Source: Kocuria subflava (lineage in GTDB: Bacteria > Actinomycetota > Actinomycetes > Actinomycetales > Micrococcaceae). Taken from it: a stretch of 38,726 nucleotides of DNA. A model generated the notes under the pieces. That model was not told where the DNA came from, did not search any database, and was given only the letters and a program-made list of their open reading frames with translations. The stretch lies in assembly GCF_012163155.1 (NCBI RefSeq), contig NZ_JAAVUN010000023.1, positions 1-38,726 on the forward strand, read 5' to 3'. Made by a program: the position numbers and the translations under genes. Below, one piece after another: positions 9,070 to 17,385 of the stretch; position 1 is the stretch's first letter; every line of letters begins with the position of its first letter.

Positions 9070-9573
9070 GTGAGCGAATCCACCACCATCACGCTGCTGA
9101 GCACCGGCGGCACCATTGACAAGATCTACTCCCTGGCGGGGGAGCTTAAGATCGGGGACCCGGCTGCGGCAGAGATCCTGGAGATCGTGCGGCCCACCGT
9201 GCCCGTCACCGTGGAGTCGGTGCTGCGCAAGGACAGCCTGGACATTGTGGATGAAGACCGTCAGGTGCTGGTGGAGCGCGTGGACGCACTCACGCAAAAC
9301 CTGGTGGTGATCACCCACGGCACGGACACCATGACTGACACTGCGGCCTACCTGCAGGCCAACGGCAAGAACCTGACGGACAAGGTGATTGTGTTCACCG
9401 GTGCCATGCAGCCTGCCTCCCTGAAGGTCACGGACTCCCACTTCAACCTGGGGGCTGCCTTTGCGGCTGTTCAACTCTTGGAACCGGGAATCTACCTGGC
9501 CATGAGCGGACGGATCTTCCCGGCAGGTACGGTGGTGAAGGACCGCGCTCGCGGGCAGTTCGTTGAAGCCTGA
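9070..9573 (+). CDS. Short asparaginase-domain protein
   Basis: A 167-residue protein comprising only the N-terminal domain of L-asparaginase type enzymes. STGGTID (residues 11-17) carries the nucleophile-equivalent Thr15, and ITHGTDTM (81-88) carries the Thr85-Asp86 pair. FTGAMQPASLKVTDSHFNLGAAFAAVQ follows the family pattern. Full asparaginases have about 330 residues with a second domain; short stand-alone versions form a recognised family whose activity is not established. GTG start at 9070, with AGGAAGAG 8 nt upstream. Expected in the cytoplasm, as no signal peptide is seen. The neighbours give no clear pathway. Confidence 0.85.
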   Translation: MSESTTITLLSTGGTIDKIYSLAGELKIGDPAAAEILEIVRPTVPVTVESVLRKDSLDIVDEDRQVLVERVDALTQNLVVITHGTDTMTDTAAYLQANGKNLTDKVIVFTGAMQPASLKVTDSHFNLGAAFAAVQLLEPGIYLAMSGRIFPAGTVVKDRARGQFVEA

Positions 9574-9691
9574 CTGCCACTAGATGCCTGGTTGGTGCCA
9601 GACGCCTGAGGTTCCAGGCCACGCATGACGCGCCCCAGACGCCTGAACGCACCTGACCCCGCGCTGCAGAACCCGTCCCGGAAAGGACGCC

Positions 9692-10330
9692 ATGACACGG
9701 GCCCTGAAAGTGACCATCACCGTGCTGACCGTGGCTGCGGTGGTGGTGCTGGGTGCGGTCACCGTGGGACTCATGACAGGTGGCGGATCCAGCCCCCAGG
9801 GCTCGGGGGATGCTCAGATCATGCGGGAAGACACCCGGACCCTGTCTGACGGGCCGGATGCCGAACTGGTGGAGGTCCTGGATTTCGAATGCGCGGCGTG
9901 TGCGGACCTGTACCCCTACATGGAGCAACTGCGTGAGGAGTACGGGGACCAGGTCACCTTTGCCGTGCGCTACCTGCCCATGCACGGAAACTCCTTGGGA
10001 GCTGCCCAAGCCGCTGAAGCTGCTGCCGAACAAGGTGAATTCCTGTCCATGTACCAGACCTTGTTCCAGAACCACGGACAGTGGAGTGGCAGCGACTCCT
10101 CCCAGAAGGAGACGTTCTTTGACTACGCCCGGGAGCTGGATCTGGACATGGAGCAGTTCCGTGCCGATTACGAGGACCCCGCAACGGTGGAGCGCATTGC
10201 CCAGAATCAGTTGGATGCAGAAGCGCTGGGAGTCAGCACCACGCCGTCGTTCTTCCTGGACGGGCAGCGCATCCACCCGGAGACCATGGATGACATGCAC
10301 GCCTTGATCCAGGAGGCCATTGACAGCTGA
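9692..10330 (+). CDS. Membrane-anchored DsbA-like thiol oxidoreductase
   Basis: A 212-residue protein with an N-terminal membrane anchor (residues 5-28) and an extracytoplasmic thioredoxin-fold domain of the DsbA/Thioredoxin_4 type. The active-site motif is Cys67-Ala-Ala-Cys70 in LDFECAACADLYP, and the cis-proline is in TTP (Pro185). A helical insertion separates the two. It probably forms or isomerises disulfides in exported proteins. The ATG at 9692 is preceded by AAAGGA. The 118 bp upstream contain two copies of CAGACGCCTGA. No partner DsbB/VKOR gene is visible nearby. Confidence 0.88.
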   Translation: MTRALKVTITVLTVAAVVVLGAVTVGLMTGGGSSPQGSGDAQIMREDTRTLSDGPDAELVEVLDFECAACADLYPYMEQLREEYGDQVTFAVRYLPMHGNSLGAAQAAEAAAEQGEFLSMYQTLFQNHGQWSGSDSSQKETFFDYARELDLDMEQFRADYEDPATVERIAQNQLDAEALGVSTTPSFFLDGQRIHPETMDDMHALIQEAIDS

Positions 10331-10393
10331 AGGATGACGCGATTCGTCCTTCCGCAGGATGTGCGTCACGCCACACCTACTTATGGTTGAACC

Positions 10394-10843
10394 ATGAGTT
10401 CACTAGTCACATCTCTTGGTTTGACCGCTGCCAGCGGCGCGTTCACGCTGCTGGATCCGGAGGACTGGCCCGCGGGCGTGCGCACTGCCTACGTAGTGGT
10501 CCCGGCTGCAGCCGCCGCCGCATATGTGGCCTGTCAAATGGGCACCTCCCACCGCTCGGAGACCCACGTTGCTTCCCAGGTCTCTCCGGATCCGCAGGGC
10601 TCCGCGGGCTCTGCTTCACATCATCACGACGCCGCACCCAGCCCCCGTGCCATCGCACTGGTGGCGGGAGCTGTGGGATTGGGTACGGCGGCTGCTGGTG
10701 CGGCATCTTTCCCGATTGATCGAGGCATCAGGAACTTGGTGGCTCGCGCAGGAGCCCGGCATCCGCGGCGGTGGATGGCTGCGGGCGTCGTCGTAGTGTG
10801 TTTGGCCCTGGATGCCGTGGAACGCAGGTCCAAGGACACCTGA
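10394..10843 (+). CDS. Small alanine-rich membrane protein of unknown function
   Basis: A 149-residue protein with three probable membrane helices: AYVVVPAAAAAAYVAC (about 33-48), AIALVAGAVGLGTAAAGAASF (about 86-106) and WMAAGVVVVCLALDAVE (about 127-143). A histidine/serine-rich loop (SASHHHDAAPS) lies between the first two. I do not recognise the family. The ATG at 10394 has no clear ribosome binding site. The gene ends 12 bp from the convergent POT transporter, and codon use resembles the neighbours, which supports it as real. Confidence 0.6.
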   Translation: MSSLVTSLGLTAASGAFTLLDPEDWPAGVRTAYVVVPAAAAAAYVACQMGTSHRSETHVASQVSPDPQGSAGSASHHHDAAPSPRAIALVAGAVGLGTAAAGAASFPIDRGIRNLVARAGARHPRRWMAAGVVVVCLALDAVERRSKDT

Positions 10844-10855
10844 TCCGGGCAGGGG

Positions 10856-12283
10856 TCACCGCACTCCGCGCATGGCCTTGGTGATGGGACGTGCCAGGAT
10901 CAGGATGACCACGCCGATGCCAACGGTCACAGCACCCAGGCTGCCGAAATAGAGGGCCTCGTTCTGTGCACTGTAGAACTGGGCCAGCGATCCGGACAGG
11001 GCGGTGCCCAGGGCCACGGACAGGTAGTTCAAGGACACCATCATGACCGGGTAGGCCCGCGGCGTCAGCTTGGTGGACACGGACAATCCCACCGGGGAGA
11101 GCAGGAGTTCGCCCATGGTGGCCATGAGCATGATCAGTGCCACCCACATCACGGCCACGGAGGCCACGTTGACCTGACTCAGGAACACCAGGAAGGCAGC
11201 GCCCATCAGAATGATGCCCAGGCCGAACTTGGCGGGGGTGGCCGGCTGACGGTTGCCGAGCTTGGTCCACAGGGCCGCAAAGACCGGTGCCAGCAGGATG
11301 ATGAACGCAGGGTTCAAGGACTGCACCCACGGCACCGGGATCTCCCAGGTGCCCAGCATGCGGTTGAGCCGTTCATCCGAATAAATGGTGATCACGGTGA
11401 ACTGCTGCTGGAACAGTGCAAAGAACGCAGCCGAACCCACGAACATGGGGATGAAGGCCACCACCCGGGAACGTTCGTCCGAGCTGATCTTCTTGCTGGT
11501 CAGAAGCAGCACAAACAGTGCCACGGCGGCGATCACAATGGCCACCACGATCACATCGGCAAGGTTGCCCGGGTGCAACCAGCCCAGCAGCACCGCCACC
11601 ACAATCGCAGCCAGGGCCACCAGCGCAATGATGATCCACTGTGGGTAGTGGGAGCGTGGCAGCGGGTTGGGGATCTGGTGGACGCCACGCGGCAAACGAC
11701 GACGACTCACCACGTACTGCGTCAGACCCACCGCCATGCCGATGGCAGCCAACGCAAAGCCCACGTGGAAGCCCCACTGCTGCTGGACCCAGCCGGTGAG
11801 CAACGGGCCCACCAGGCCGCCGATGTTGGCCTTCAGCCCACCGGAGCCCACTGCAATGAGCAGCAGGCCAGTGGCCAGTCCTGCGTATCCGGGTAGAACG
11901 GACAGTGCCACGTGACCGGCCATGATGAGCACGGCATTGGCGAACATGGCGCGTTCCGAACCGATCAGCCGGTCCGCGATCCAGGCACCCAAGATGGTGC
12001 ACAAGTACACGGTTCCGCCGTAGGCGCCCACAATGCCTGCGGCAACGCTTTGATCCATGCCCAGACCGCCGTCAGTGGTCTGGTAGTACATGTAGAGCAT
12101 GATGATGCCCTGCATGCCGTAGAAGGAGAACCGCTCCCAGAGCTCCACGGAGAACAGGGAGGCCAGCATCCTGGGTTGTCCCAGGCACTGTTTGGTGGAT
12201 TCGTGTTGGTGGGTGGTCAAATCCTCGCCGACCGTGATGCTGGAGATGCGTTCAGTTGCCCGGGCGATTCCTGCACCTCCCAA
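10856..12283 (-). CDS. POT/PTR-family proton-dependent oligopeptide transporter
   Basis: A roughly 475-residue transporter of the major facilitator fold. ELWERFSFYGMQ near the N-terminus is the E-x-x-E-R-F-x-Y-Y/F-G motif that couples protons to di- and tripeptide uptake. GSGGLKANIGGLVGPLL is the second POT signature (normally G-T-G-x-x-K-x-N). Fourteen or so hydrophobic segments follow, including a longer central pair typical of bacterial POT proteins. The start is uncertain: the first ATG (12169) would cut the conserved GQPR segment, so a TTG (12283) or another non-ATG codon is likely. It lies 29 bp downstream of the CurA-like gene on the same strand, so the two may be cotranscribed. Confidence 0.85.
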   Translation of the reverse strand: MGGAGIARATERISSITVGEDLTTHQHESTKQCLGQPRMLASLFSVELWERFSFYGMQGIIMLYMYYQTTDGGLGMDQSVAAGIVGAYGGTVYLCTILGAWIADRLIGSERAMFANAVLIMAGHVALSVLPGYAGLATGLLLIAVGSGGLKANIGGLVGPLLTGWVQQQWGFHVGFALAAIGMAVGLTQYVVSRRRLPRGVHQIPNPLPRSHYPQWIIIALVALAAIVVAVLLGWLHPGNLADVIVVAIVIAAVALFVLLLTSKKISSDERSRVVAFIPMFVGSAAFFALFQQQFTVITIYSDERLNRMLGTWEIPVPWVQSLNPAFIILLAPVFAALWTKLGNRQPATPAKFGLGIILMGAAFLVFLSQVNVASVAVMWVALIMLMATMGELLLSPVGLSVSTKLTPRAYPVMMVSLNYLSVALGTALSGSLAQFYSAQNEALYFGSLGAVTVGIGVVILILARPITKAMRGVR

Positions 12284-12312
12284 GCCCCCACCGTGGGGCC
12301 AAGGACCCCTGA

Positions 12313-13326
12313 TCAGGCCGTGCGGACCACCATTTTGCCGGTGTTGGCCCCGCGCATCATGTCCAGGAAGGCCTCCACGGTGTTCTCCAGACCGTCCACC
12401 ACGGTTTCGTCGTAGGTGATCTGGCCGTTGGAGAACCAGGTGCTCATGCGCTGGTTGAACTCAGAGGCCAGGTCCATGTGGTCCCCCAGGGTGAAGCCCC
12501 GCAGGGACAGGCCCTGTTTGATGATGTTGGCCATGTTGTCCGGACCGGGCTCGGTCTGCTCCGAGTTGTAGGCGGAGATGGCGCCGCACAGGGCCACACG
12601 GCCTTGGCGGTTGAGCACGTCCAGGGCGGCTTCCAGGTGATCCCCGCCCACGTTGTCAAAGTAAACGTCAATGCCCTGCGGTGCCTCCTGTGGCAGCTGA
12701 GTGCGTACGGGAGCTGATTTGTAGTTGAAGGCAGCGGTGTATCCGAACCGTTCGGTCAGTACTGCCACCTTTTCGTCGGAGCCTGCGGAACCGATCACGC
12801 GGTCAGCACCCAGCAGGCGGGCGATCTGACCGGCGGTGCTGCCCACTGCGCCTGCGGCACCGGAGATGAACACGGTGTCACCTTCTGCCACCGGCGCGAT
12901 CCGGGTCAGCCCCACATAGGCGGTCAGCCCGGTCATGCCCAGCACGCCCAGGTAGGCGGAGAGCGGGACGCCGGGGATCTCCTGGACGATCCGGAACCCG
13001 GCGGCCTCTTCCTGGACCACGTCCCGCCAGCCGTACTGGTGCAGGACCACGGAGTCCACGGGCACCTCGGAAGCGGTGGATTCCACTACGCGCCCCACGG
13101 CACCACCAGTCATGGTTGCCCCGAGCTCAAAGGGCGGGATGTAGCTCTTGGTGTCGTTCATCCGCCCGCGCATGTACGGGTCCACGGAAATGAACTCATT
13201 GACCACACGAACATGCCCCATGGGCAGCTCCCCGTAGCTGACCTCCACGGTGCGGAAGTCCTCCGGTGTGGGCCACCCGGTGGGACGGTTGACCAGTTGA
13301 ATCTGATGGCTGATGACGTTGGACAT
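12313..13326 (-). CDS. NADP-dependent medium-chain oxidoreductase (CurA/leukotriene B4 dehydrogenase type)
   Basis: A 337-residue zinc-independent MDR enzyme that reduces alpha,beta-unsaturated carbonyls. Residues 1-120 form the GroES-like domain with VDPYMRGRMNDTKSYIPPF, the signature of this group. The NADP-binding Rossmann domain has SGAAGAVGSTAGQIARLLGA (about 150-170) and YFDNVGGDHLEAAL. Likely role is detoxifying enones; the physiological substrate cannot be read from the sequence. The ATG at 13326 begins MSNVISHQIQLVNRP. It follows the DUF1304 gene after a terminator-like hairpin and precedes the POT transporter. Confidence 0.9.
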   Translation of the reverse strand: MSNVISHQIQLVNRPTGWPTPEDFRTVEVSYGELPMGHVRVVNEFISVDPYMRGRMNDTKSYIPPFELGATMTGGAVGRVVESTASEVPVDSVVLHQYGWRDVVQEEAAGFRIVQEIPGVPLSAYLGVLGMTGLTAYVGLTRIAPVAEGDTVFISGAAGAVGSTAGQIARLLGADRVIGSAGSDEKVAVLTERFGYTAAFNYKSAPVRTQLPQEAPQGIDVYFDNVGGDHLEAALDVLNRQGRVALCGAISAYNSEQTEPGPDNMANIIKQGLSLRGFTLGDHMDLASEFNQRMSTWFSNGQITYDETVVDGLENTVEAFLDMMRGANTGKMVVRTA

Positions 13327-13393
13327 GAGTGAAGCCTTTCAGGTCACGCGGGGTTCGGGTCAAGGGGGTGGGTTCACCGCATCAGGTGAGCCG

Positions 13394-13427
13394 CACGACG
13401 ACGCCGCGCCCACGCGCCGTCGTCGTG
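13394..13427 (-). terminator. Hairpin after the DUF1304 gene
   Basis: Arms 13394-13408 and 13413-13427 pair over 15 bp with one mismatch and a 4-nt loop (CCCA). It lies 16 bp beyond the DUF1304 stop on the minus strand and before the CurA-like start, so it probably ends the DUF1304 transcript. No T tract. Confidence 0.5.
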
Positions 13428-13442
13428 ATGTTCAGGCGCAGG

Positions 13443-13832
13443 TCACAGGAGAAGGCCGATCACCAGTGCCAGGATGCCCAAGGCGGGCAGGGTGAGCTGC
13501 TTGAGTGCGGCGGAGGTCTTGGTGCGGTTGGAGAGCAGCAGCGCCAGGCCTGCAGCCACCATGGATCCGGCGCCCACCAGGACCAGGGTGGCGCCCACGG
13601 CGTGCCAACCGGCGATCCAGAAGATCAGGCCCAAGAAGATCTCGATGGCCAGGAACAGGTTGTAGAAACCCTGGTTGAAGGCCAGGCCCTTGGTGGACTC
13701 GGCGAGTTCCGGGGAGCTCAGACCAAAGACCTTGCGGGCGGCCGGGCCGGTCCAGGCGATGGACTCCAGGTAGAAGATGTAGACGTGGATCAGGGCGGCC
13801 AAGGTGGCCAGGATCAGGCCGAGGGTGATCAT
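13443..13832 (-). CDS. DUF1304 integral membrane protein
   Basis: A 129-residue protein with four predicted membrane helices: residues 1-23, 61-77, 79-97 and 109-129. IHVYIFYLESIAWTGPAARKVFGL and AFNQGFYNLFLAIE match DUF1304, a small membrane family of unknown function. The ATG at 13832 lies 109 bp from the divergent TetR gene, which is probably its regulator because a TetR-like palindrome sits in that gap. Confidence 0.88.
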   Translation of the reverse strand: MITLGLILATLAALIHVYIFYLESIAWTGPAARKVFGLSSPELAESTKGLAFNQGFYNLFLAIEIFLGLIFWIAGWHAVGATLVLVGAGSMVAAGLALLLSNRTKTSAALKQLTLPALGILALVIGLLL

Positions 13833-13867
13833 GGTGCTGCTTTCGTCACAGAGGGGAACACATTATT

Positions 13868-13885
13868 TTGAACTGCTCGGTTCAA
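13868..13885. promoter_or_regulatory. Candidate TetR operator (TTGAAC-N6-GTTCAA)
   Basis: TTGAAC and GTTCAA form a perfect 6-bp inverted repeat separated by 6 bp, in an AT-rich patch that could also hold both divergent promoters. The 18-bp size and position between DUF1304 and tetR fit an operator through which the repressor controls its own gene and the membrane protein. Confidence 0.55.
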
Positions 13886-13941
13886 TATATGCTGATCTCA
13901 CCCATCAGCAAGCCCTTGTGACGGAAAGTGAGGCCAAGATC

Positions 13942-14520
13942 ATGGGACGTCACCGAGGTTTTGACCAACGTGCGGTGGTCACAGCAGCACGGCAGCTCTT
14001 CTGGGAACGCGGATATGAAGGGGCCTCCCTGCCGGAGCTGGAGGCCGTCACGGGACTGAACCGCTCCAGCCTCTACAACACCTTTGGCAGCAAACGTGGA
14101 CTGTTTGACGCCGCCGTGGAGAGTTACCTGGTAGAGGTGGTCCGGCCGCGGTTGGCGGTGCTGATGCAAGACCCCGTGCCGCCGGGTGCGGTCACCTCCT
14201 ACGTCCAGAACCTACGCACGGCACTGCTGGACGCCCAGTCCATGTCCGCACGCAATGGCTGCTTGCTGATCAACACCGCCGGGTCCACGCTGGGACATGA
14301 CAAAGTCACACAAGCCACCGTGGACGCCTACCGGCAGGAATTGCTGACAGGTGTGACCCGTGGGGTGGCGGCCCACCGGCCGGATCTGACCCAAGGGGAA
14401 GTTGAGCGCCGCGCTCAGGCCTGCGTGGGGCAGATCGTGGCCGCGCTGGCTCTGGCCAGGATCAACGCGGAAGCTGCAGGGCGCAGCCTGGACACTGCCC
14501 TGGAACTGCTCAACACCTGA
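13942..14520 (+). CDS. TetR-family transcriptional regulator
   Basis: A 192-residue regulator. The helix-turn-helix is at residues about 5-50 (AARQLFWERGYEGASL, then VTGLNRSSLYNTFGSKRGLF). The C-terminal part has CLLINTAGSTLGHDK, typical of the TetR_C_16/YcdC-like group. The ATG at 13942 (MGRHRGFDQ) is chosen because GTGAGG lies upstream; a GTG at 13918 would add eight residues. Divergent from the DUF1304 gene with an 18-bp palindrome between them. Ligand unknown; given the CurA-like reductase beyond DUF1304, a reactive carbonyl or lipophilic compound is possible. Confidence 0.9.
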   Translation: MGRHRGFDQRAVVTAARQLFWERGYEGASLPELEAVTGLNRSSLYNTFGSKRGLFDAAVESYLVEVVRPRLAVLMQDPVPPGAVTSYVQNLRTALLDAQSMSARNGCLLINTAGSTLGHDKVTQATVDAYRQELLTGVTRGVAAHRPDLTQGEVERRAQACVGQIVAALALARINAEAAGRSLDTALELLNT

Positions 14521-14581
14521 GCTTGCAACAAATGTGCTGTCAAGGGAGTTGCCGCGTGAGAAACCTCCCGGGCGGCACCTC

Positions 14582-14610
14582 TTCCCACGTGTGATTCACA
14601 TCTGTAAAGT
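14582..14610 (+). promoter_or_regulatory. Weak promoter candidate before the acyltransferase gene
   Basis: TTCCCA (14582-14587) and an extended -10 TG-TAAAGT (14605-14610) are 17 bp apart. Each hexamer matches the consensus at four of six positions. It lies about 100 bp upstream of the acyltransferase start. Confidence 0.25.
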
Positions 14611-14707
14611 GCGGGGCTGGTCATCGCTTGCCCAGCATGTTTGAGGACTCGACATCAGCACGCACATCACTTCCACAGCACCCACCGGTCTGCCTCAGGA
14701 CCCACCT

Positions 14708-16810
14708 GTGCCCGGCTCCGCCGCCCCGGCGCCCGTTGCGGGTTCCACGGCCGGGCGCGCGGGATCTCCTGCATCCCGGCGTCCAGAGATCCAGGGGCTG
14801 CGCGGGCTGGCAGTGCTGCTGGTGGTGGCCTTTCACCTCTGGGGCAGCGGCGTCTCCGGCGGCGTGGACGTCTTTTTCGTGGTCTCCGCCTACCTGCTGA
14901 CCCTCTCCTTCGCCCGCAAAGTGGAGACCGGCACACCGCTGCGTTTGCTGCACTACTGGTCCCGGACCTTTGTGCGGCTGCTGCTGCCGGTGGGGGTTGT
15001 GCTGCTCAGTGTGCTGGGTCTGGCCCTCGCCTTCTATCCGCGCTCGCGGTGGGAGAGCTTGTGGGAACAGCTCCTTGCTGCCGCCACCTACCGACTGAAC
15101 TGGAACCTGGCCAGTCACTCCGTGGACTACTACGCAGGCGGAGGAGTCACGTCCAGCCCCGTTCAACACATGTGGTCCTTGGCGGTGCAAGGGCAGATCT
15201 TCGTGCTCTTCCCGGTCCTGATTGCCTTGGCTGCACTGATCGCCAAGGTCTGCAGACTGCGGTTTCGCACCGTGGCCATTGGTGTTTTCGGCCTGGTGTT
15301 TGCTCTGTCCCTGGCTGCCTCCGTGTTCACCACTCACGTGAATCCCGCACCAGCCTATTTCGACACCCGCCTGCGCCTCTGGGAGTTCGCCCTGGGTGCC
15401 CTGGCTGCACTGCTCATCACCGGGCCCATTCCCCGCACGGTGGCTTTGTGGCTGGGGTGGGGCGGCGTCGTCGCTGTGGTGGCCACGGGTTTTGTGGCCG
15501 GGCCGGGGGCGCTGTTCCCGGGGTGGATCGCGTTGGTTCCCACGCTGGGTGCCGTGCTGATTCTGGTGGTCAAGGACCACGGTGGCCGGCGCGGAGTGCA
15601 CGGCGCGTTGCGTGCGCCGTGGCTGACCTGGGTGGGGGACCGGTCCTACGGGATCTACCTGTGGCACTGGCCCCTGATGATCACGTATCTGCTGCGCACC
15701 GGGCAGGACACCGTACCGGTGAGTGTGGGGCTGGGGATCATTGCCGCCTCCATCCTGTTGTCCCTGGCCACAGAGCAGATGGTCACCTACGTGACCCGGC
15801 CACGGTCGGCCAAGCAACGCGCTTCCACCCGGCGGGAGCTGGTCCGGTTGGTGGCGATCGTGGGCGTGGTGGCGCTGCCGGTCACCGCAGCCCAGGCCTG
15901 GACGGACAATCGCGCCCGCACCCAGGCCATGTACGAACGCAATGACCAGAACTATCCCGGCGCCGCCATTGCTGCCGGGACCTACGACGACGCCGATCTC
16001 CCCGGTCTTGAGCCGATTCCCATGTGGTCGGAGGTGGATGCCGAATGGGGCAACCCCGGACCCAAGTGCACGGAGGACCAGTTGCCCAAGGGCTTTGAGG
16101 ACTCCGGCGAGTGTTACGTCTATGAACCCACCGCGGATGCGGCGGCTGATGGAGCGGATGCGGTGACTGCACCGGTTGAGCCTGAGCACACCGTGGTGAT
16201 GCTGGGGGACTCCCACGCCAAACAGCTCTCCGAACCCATGAAGGTGATTGCCGACCGCAACAACTGGCGGGTGGTCAGCTACCTCTACCCCGCATGCCGC
16301 TACGCGGGGGAGAATCCGGACTACACGCATGAATGCAACGCGTTCAACAACTCCGCACGGGAAGCTGTCCTTGAGCTGAAGCCGGATGCCGTGATTGCGC
16401 AGGGGACGCGTTCCCTGGCGGACGGTGACCGTGAGGAAGTGGTGGCCCACTGGAACCAGGGTGTCCAGCCGTTCAAGGACGCAGGGATTGCCGTGGTCAG
16501 CGTTCGGGACAACCCGCGCTGGGAGCGGGACATGTACGAATGCGTGGATCTCTACGGGGAGAACAGTCCGCTGTGCTCCGACTCCGTGGAAGATGCCCTG
16601 GGTGGATCTGACGTGGTGGACGAGTTCCATCACCAGAATCCAGAGGTTCCGTTGGTGGATCTGACCGATCTCTACTGCCCGGATGACCGCTGCGGTCCTG
16701 TGGTAGGCAACGTGATGGTCTACCGGGACCTGGACCACATCACCAAGACCTTCGGCATGACCACAGCACCGGTGCTTGAAGAGCGGTTGAAGGAAGTCCT
16801 CCACTGGTGA
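14708..16810 (+). CDS. OatA-like membrane O-acyltransferase with extracytoplasmic SGNH domain
   Basis: A 700-residue protein. Residues about 25-375 are an acyltransferase-3 domain with about ten helices; RRPEIQGLRGLAVLLVVAFH at its start includes the conserved R-x-LRGxAxxxVxxxH. After a last helix (about 378-396) comes an extracytoplasmic SGNH hydrolase/transferase domain, with Gly-Asp-Ser502-His in MLGDSHAKQL and the D674-x-x-H677 pair in YRDLDHIT. Such proteins O-acetylate cell-wall or surface polysaccharides such as peptidoglycan. GTG start at 14708, preceded by CAGGA; a stop in the same frame at 14642 limits the choice. Cysteines in the SGNH domain suggest disulfides. Confidence 0.9.
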   Translation: MPGSAAPAPVAGSTAGRAGSPASRRPEIQGLRGLAVLLVVAFHLWGSGVSGGVDVFFVVSAYLLTLSFARKVETGTPLRLLHYWSRTFVRLLLPVGVVLLSVLGLALAFYPRSRWESLWEQLLAAATYRLNWNLASHSVDYYAGGGVTSSPVQHMWSLAVQGQIFVLFPVLIALAALIAKVCRLRFRTVAIGVFGLVFALSLAASVFTTHVNPAPAYFDTRLRLWEFALGALAALLITGPIPRTVALWLGWGGVVAVVATGFVAGPGALFPGWIALVPTLGAVLILVVKDHGGRRGVHGALRAPWLTWVGDRSYGIYLWHWPLMITYLLRTGQDTVPVSVGLGIIAASILLSLATEQMVTYVTRPRSAKQRASTRRELVRLVAIVGVVALPVTAAQAWTDNRARTQAMYERNDQNYPGAAIAAGTYDDADLPGLEPIPMWSEVDAEWGNPGPKCTEDQLPKGFEDSGECYVYEPTADAAADGADAVTAPVEPEHTVVMLGDSHAKQLSEPMKVIADRNNWRVVSYLYPACRYAGENPDYTHECNAFNNSAREAVLELKPDAVIAQGTRSLADGDREEVVAHWNQGVQPFKDAGIAVVSVRDNPRWERDMYECVDLYGENSPLCSDSVEDALGGSDVVDEFHHQNPEVPLVDLTDLYCPDDRCGPVVGNVMVYRDLDHITKTFGMTTAPVLEERLKEVLHW

Positions 16811-16947
16811 ACACAGCCGTATGTATGCGGCATCGTGGTCTGACATGGCCTTTTCGTGACGCTTCATGACGTGAATGCGACGTCGTGCGCGGTTGCTGAG
16901 CGGGCTGAACAGGGGTGGATGCTGGTGGAATCCGTCCCTATTTAGGG

Positions 16948-17004
16948 GGCGGGTCTCCCCGCGATGTGCGGGTCAGGATCTGCCGATCTCCCCTGAAACC
17001 CGCC
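16948..17004. ncRNA. Possible structured element (three-way junction)
   Basis: Three nested helices can form. P1 pairs GGCGGGT (16948-16954) with ACCCGCC (16998-17004). P2 pairs CCCGC (16958-16962) with GCGGG (16968-16972) around a 5-nt loop. P3 pairs TCAGG (16973-16977) with CCTGA (16992-16996). P2 and P3 abut. This compact layout resembles a small structured RNA, but in GC-rich DNA it could arise by chance. The strand is unknown. Confidence 0.25.
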
Positions 17005-17249
17005 GTCAGAGCGCGAATCAACCGATGTCACCCGCAGGCAATGCCCTCACAGAGGCGGTCAATGCCGCGGATGCCACAGCTGCGGTGATCTGACACGATT
17101 TCATGCAACGGCTCAGCGCCATGCTTGAAGTCCTCCCGGTGGCTTCACCATCGGTTGGCATTCCATGACTGAGCCTCGACGTGCCGAGCATCGGGGGGTG
17201 CCGGCGCGGCGCATGGCTCGCCGAATCTGGGGAGAGACGGCGGGTTGAC

Positions 17250-17285
17250 GGGGTTGGGATCGGTCGGGGGGCTGATCCCAACCCC
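17250..17285. terminator. 12-bp perfect hairpin upstream of recQ
   Basis: GGGGTTGGGATC (17250-17261) and GATCCCAACCCC (17274-17285) are perfectly complementary, with a 12-nt loop. It lies 100 bp before recQ. It may terminate readthrough from the left or be a regulatory hairpin. There is no T tract. Confidence 0.35.
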
Positions 17286-17385
17286 TACGCCATGCTTGGA
17301 CCGCGTTTTTCTCACCGCCGTGGGTGTTGTCCACAGGGGCTGAATTCTTGGTTGTGTTGTCCGTGGCTCTTGCCAGACTGTTCCC

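Larger units (their letters stand above)
16811..17385. other. Gene-free stretch between the acyltransferase and recQ
   Basis: I found no gene I trust in these 575 bp. Open frames on both strands have atypical composition and no recognisable motif. The stretch holds a potential three-way-junction fold (16948-17004), a 12-bp perfect hairpin (17250-17285), and the recQ leader, in which a single TTGTCCACA (17327-17335) matches the actinobacterial DnaA box. Confidence 0.5.

Noticed and set aside
14621-16867. 748-codon open frame on the minus strand
   Set aside because: Antisense to the OatA-like acyltransferase; the sense frame has clear membrane and SGNH motifs.
17327-17335. TTGTCCACA, a match to the actinobacterial DnaA box, as a sign of a replication origin
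   Set aside because: It is a single box without AT-rich DNA, clustered copies or dnaA/dnaN neighbours. It may be chance.
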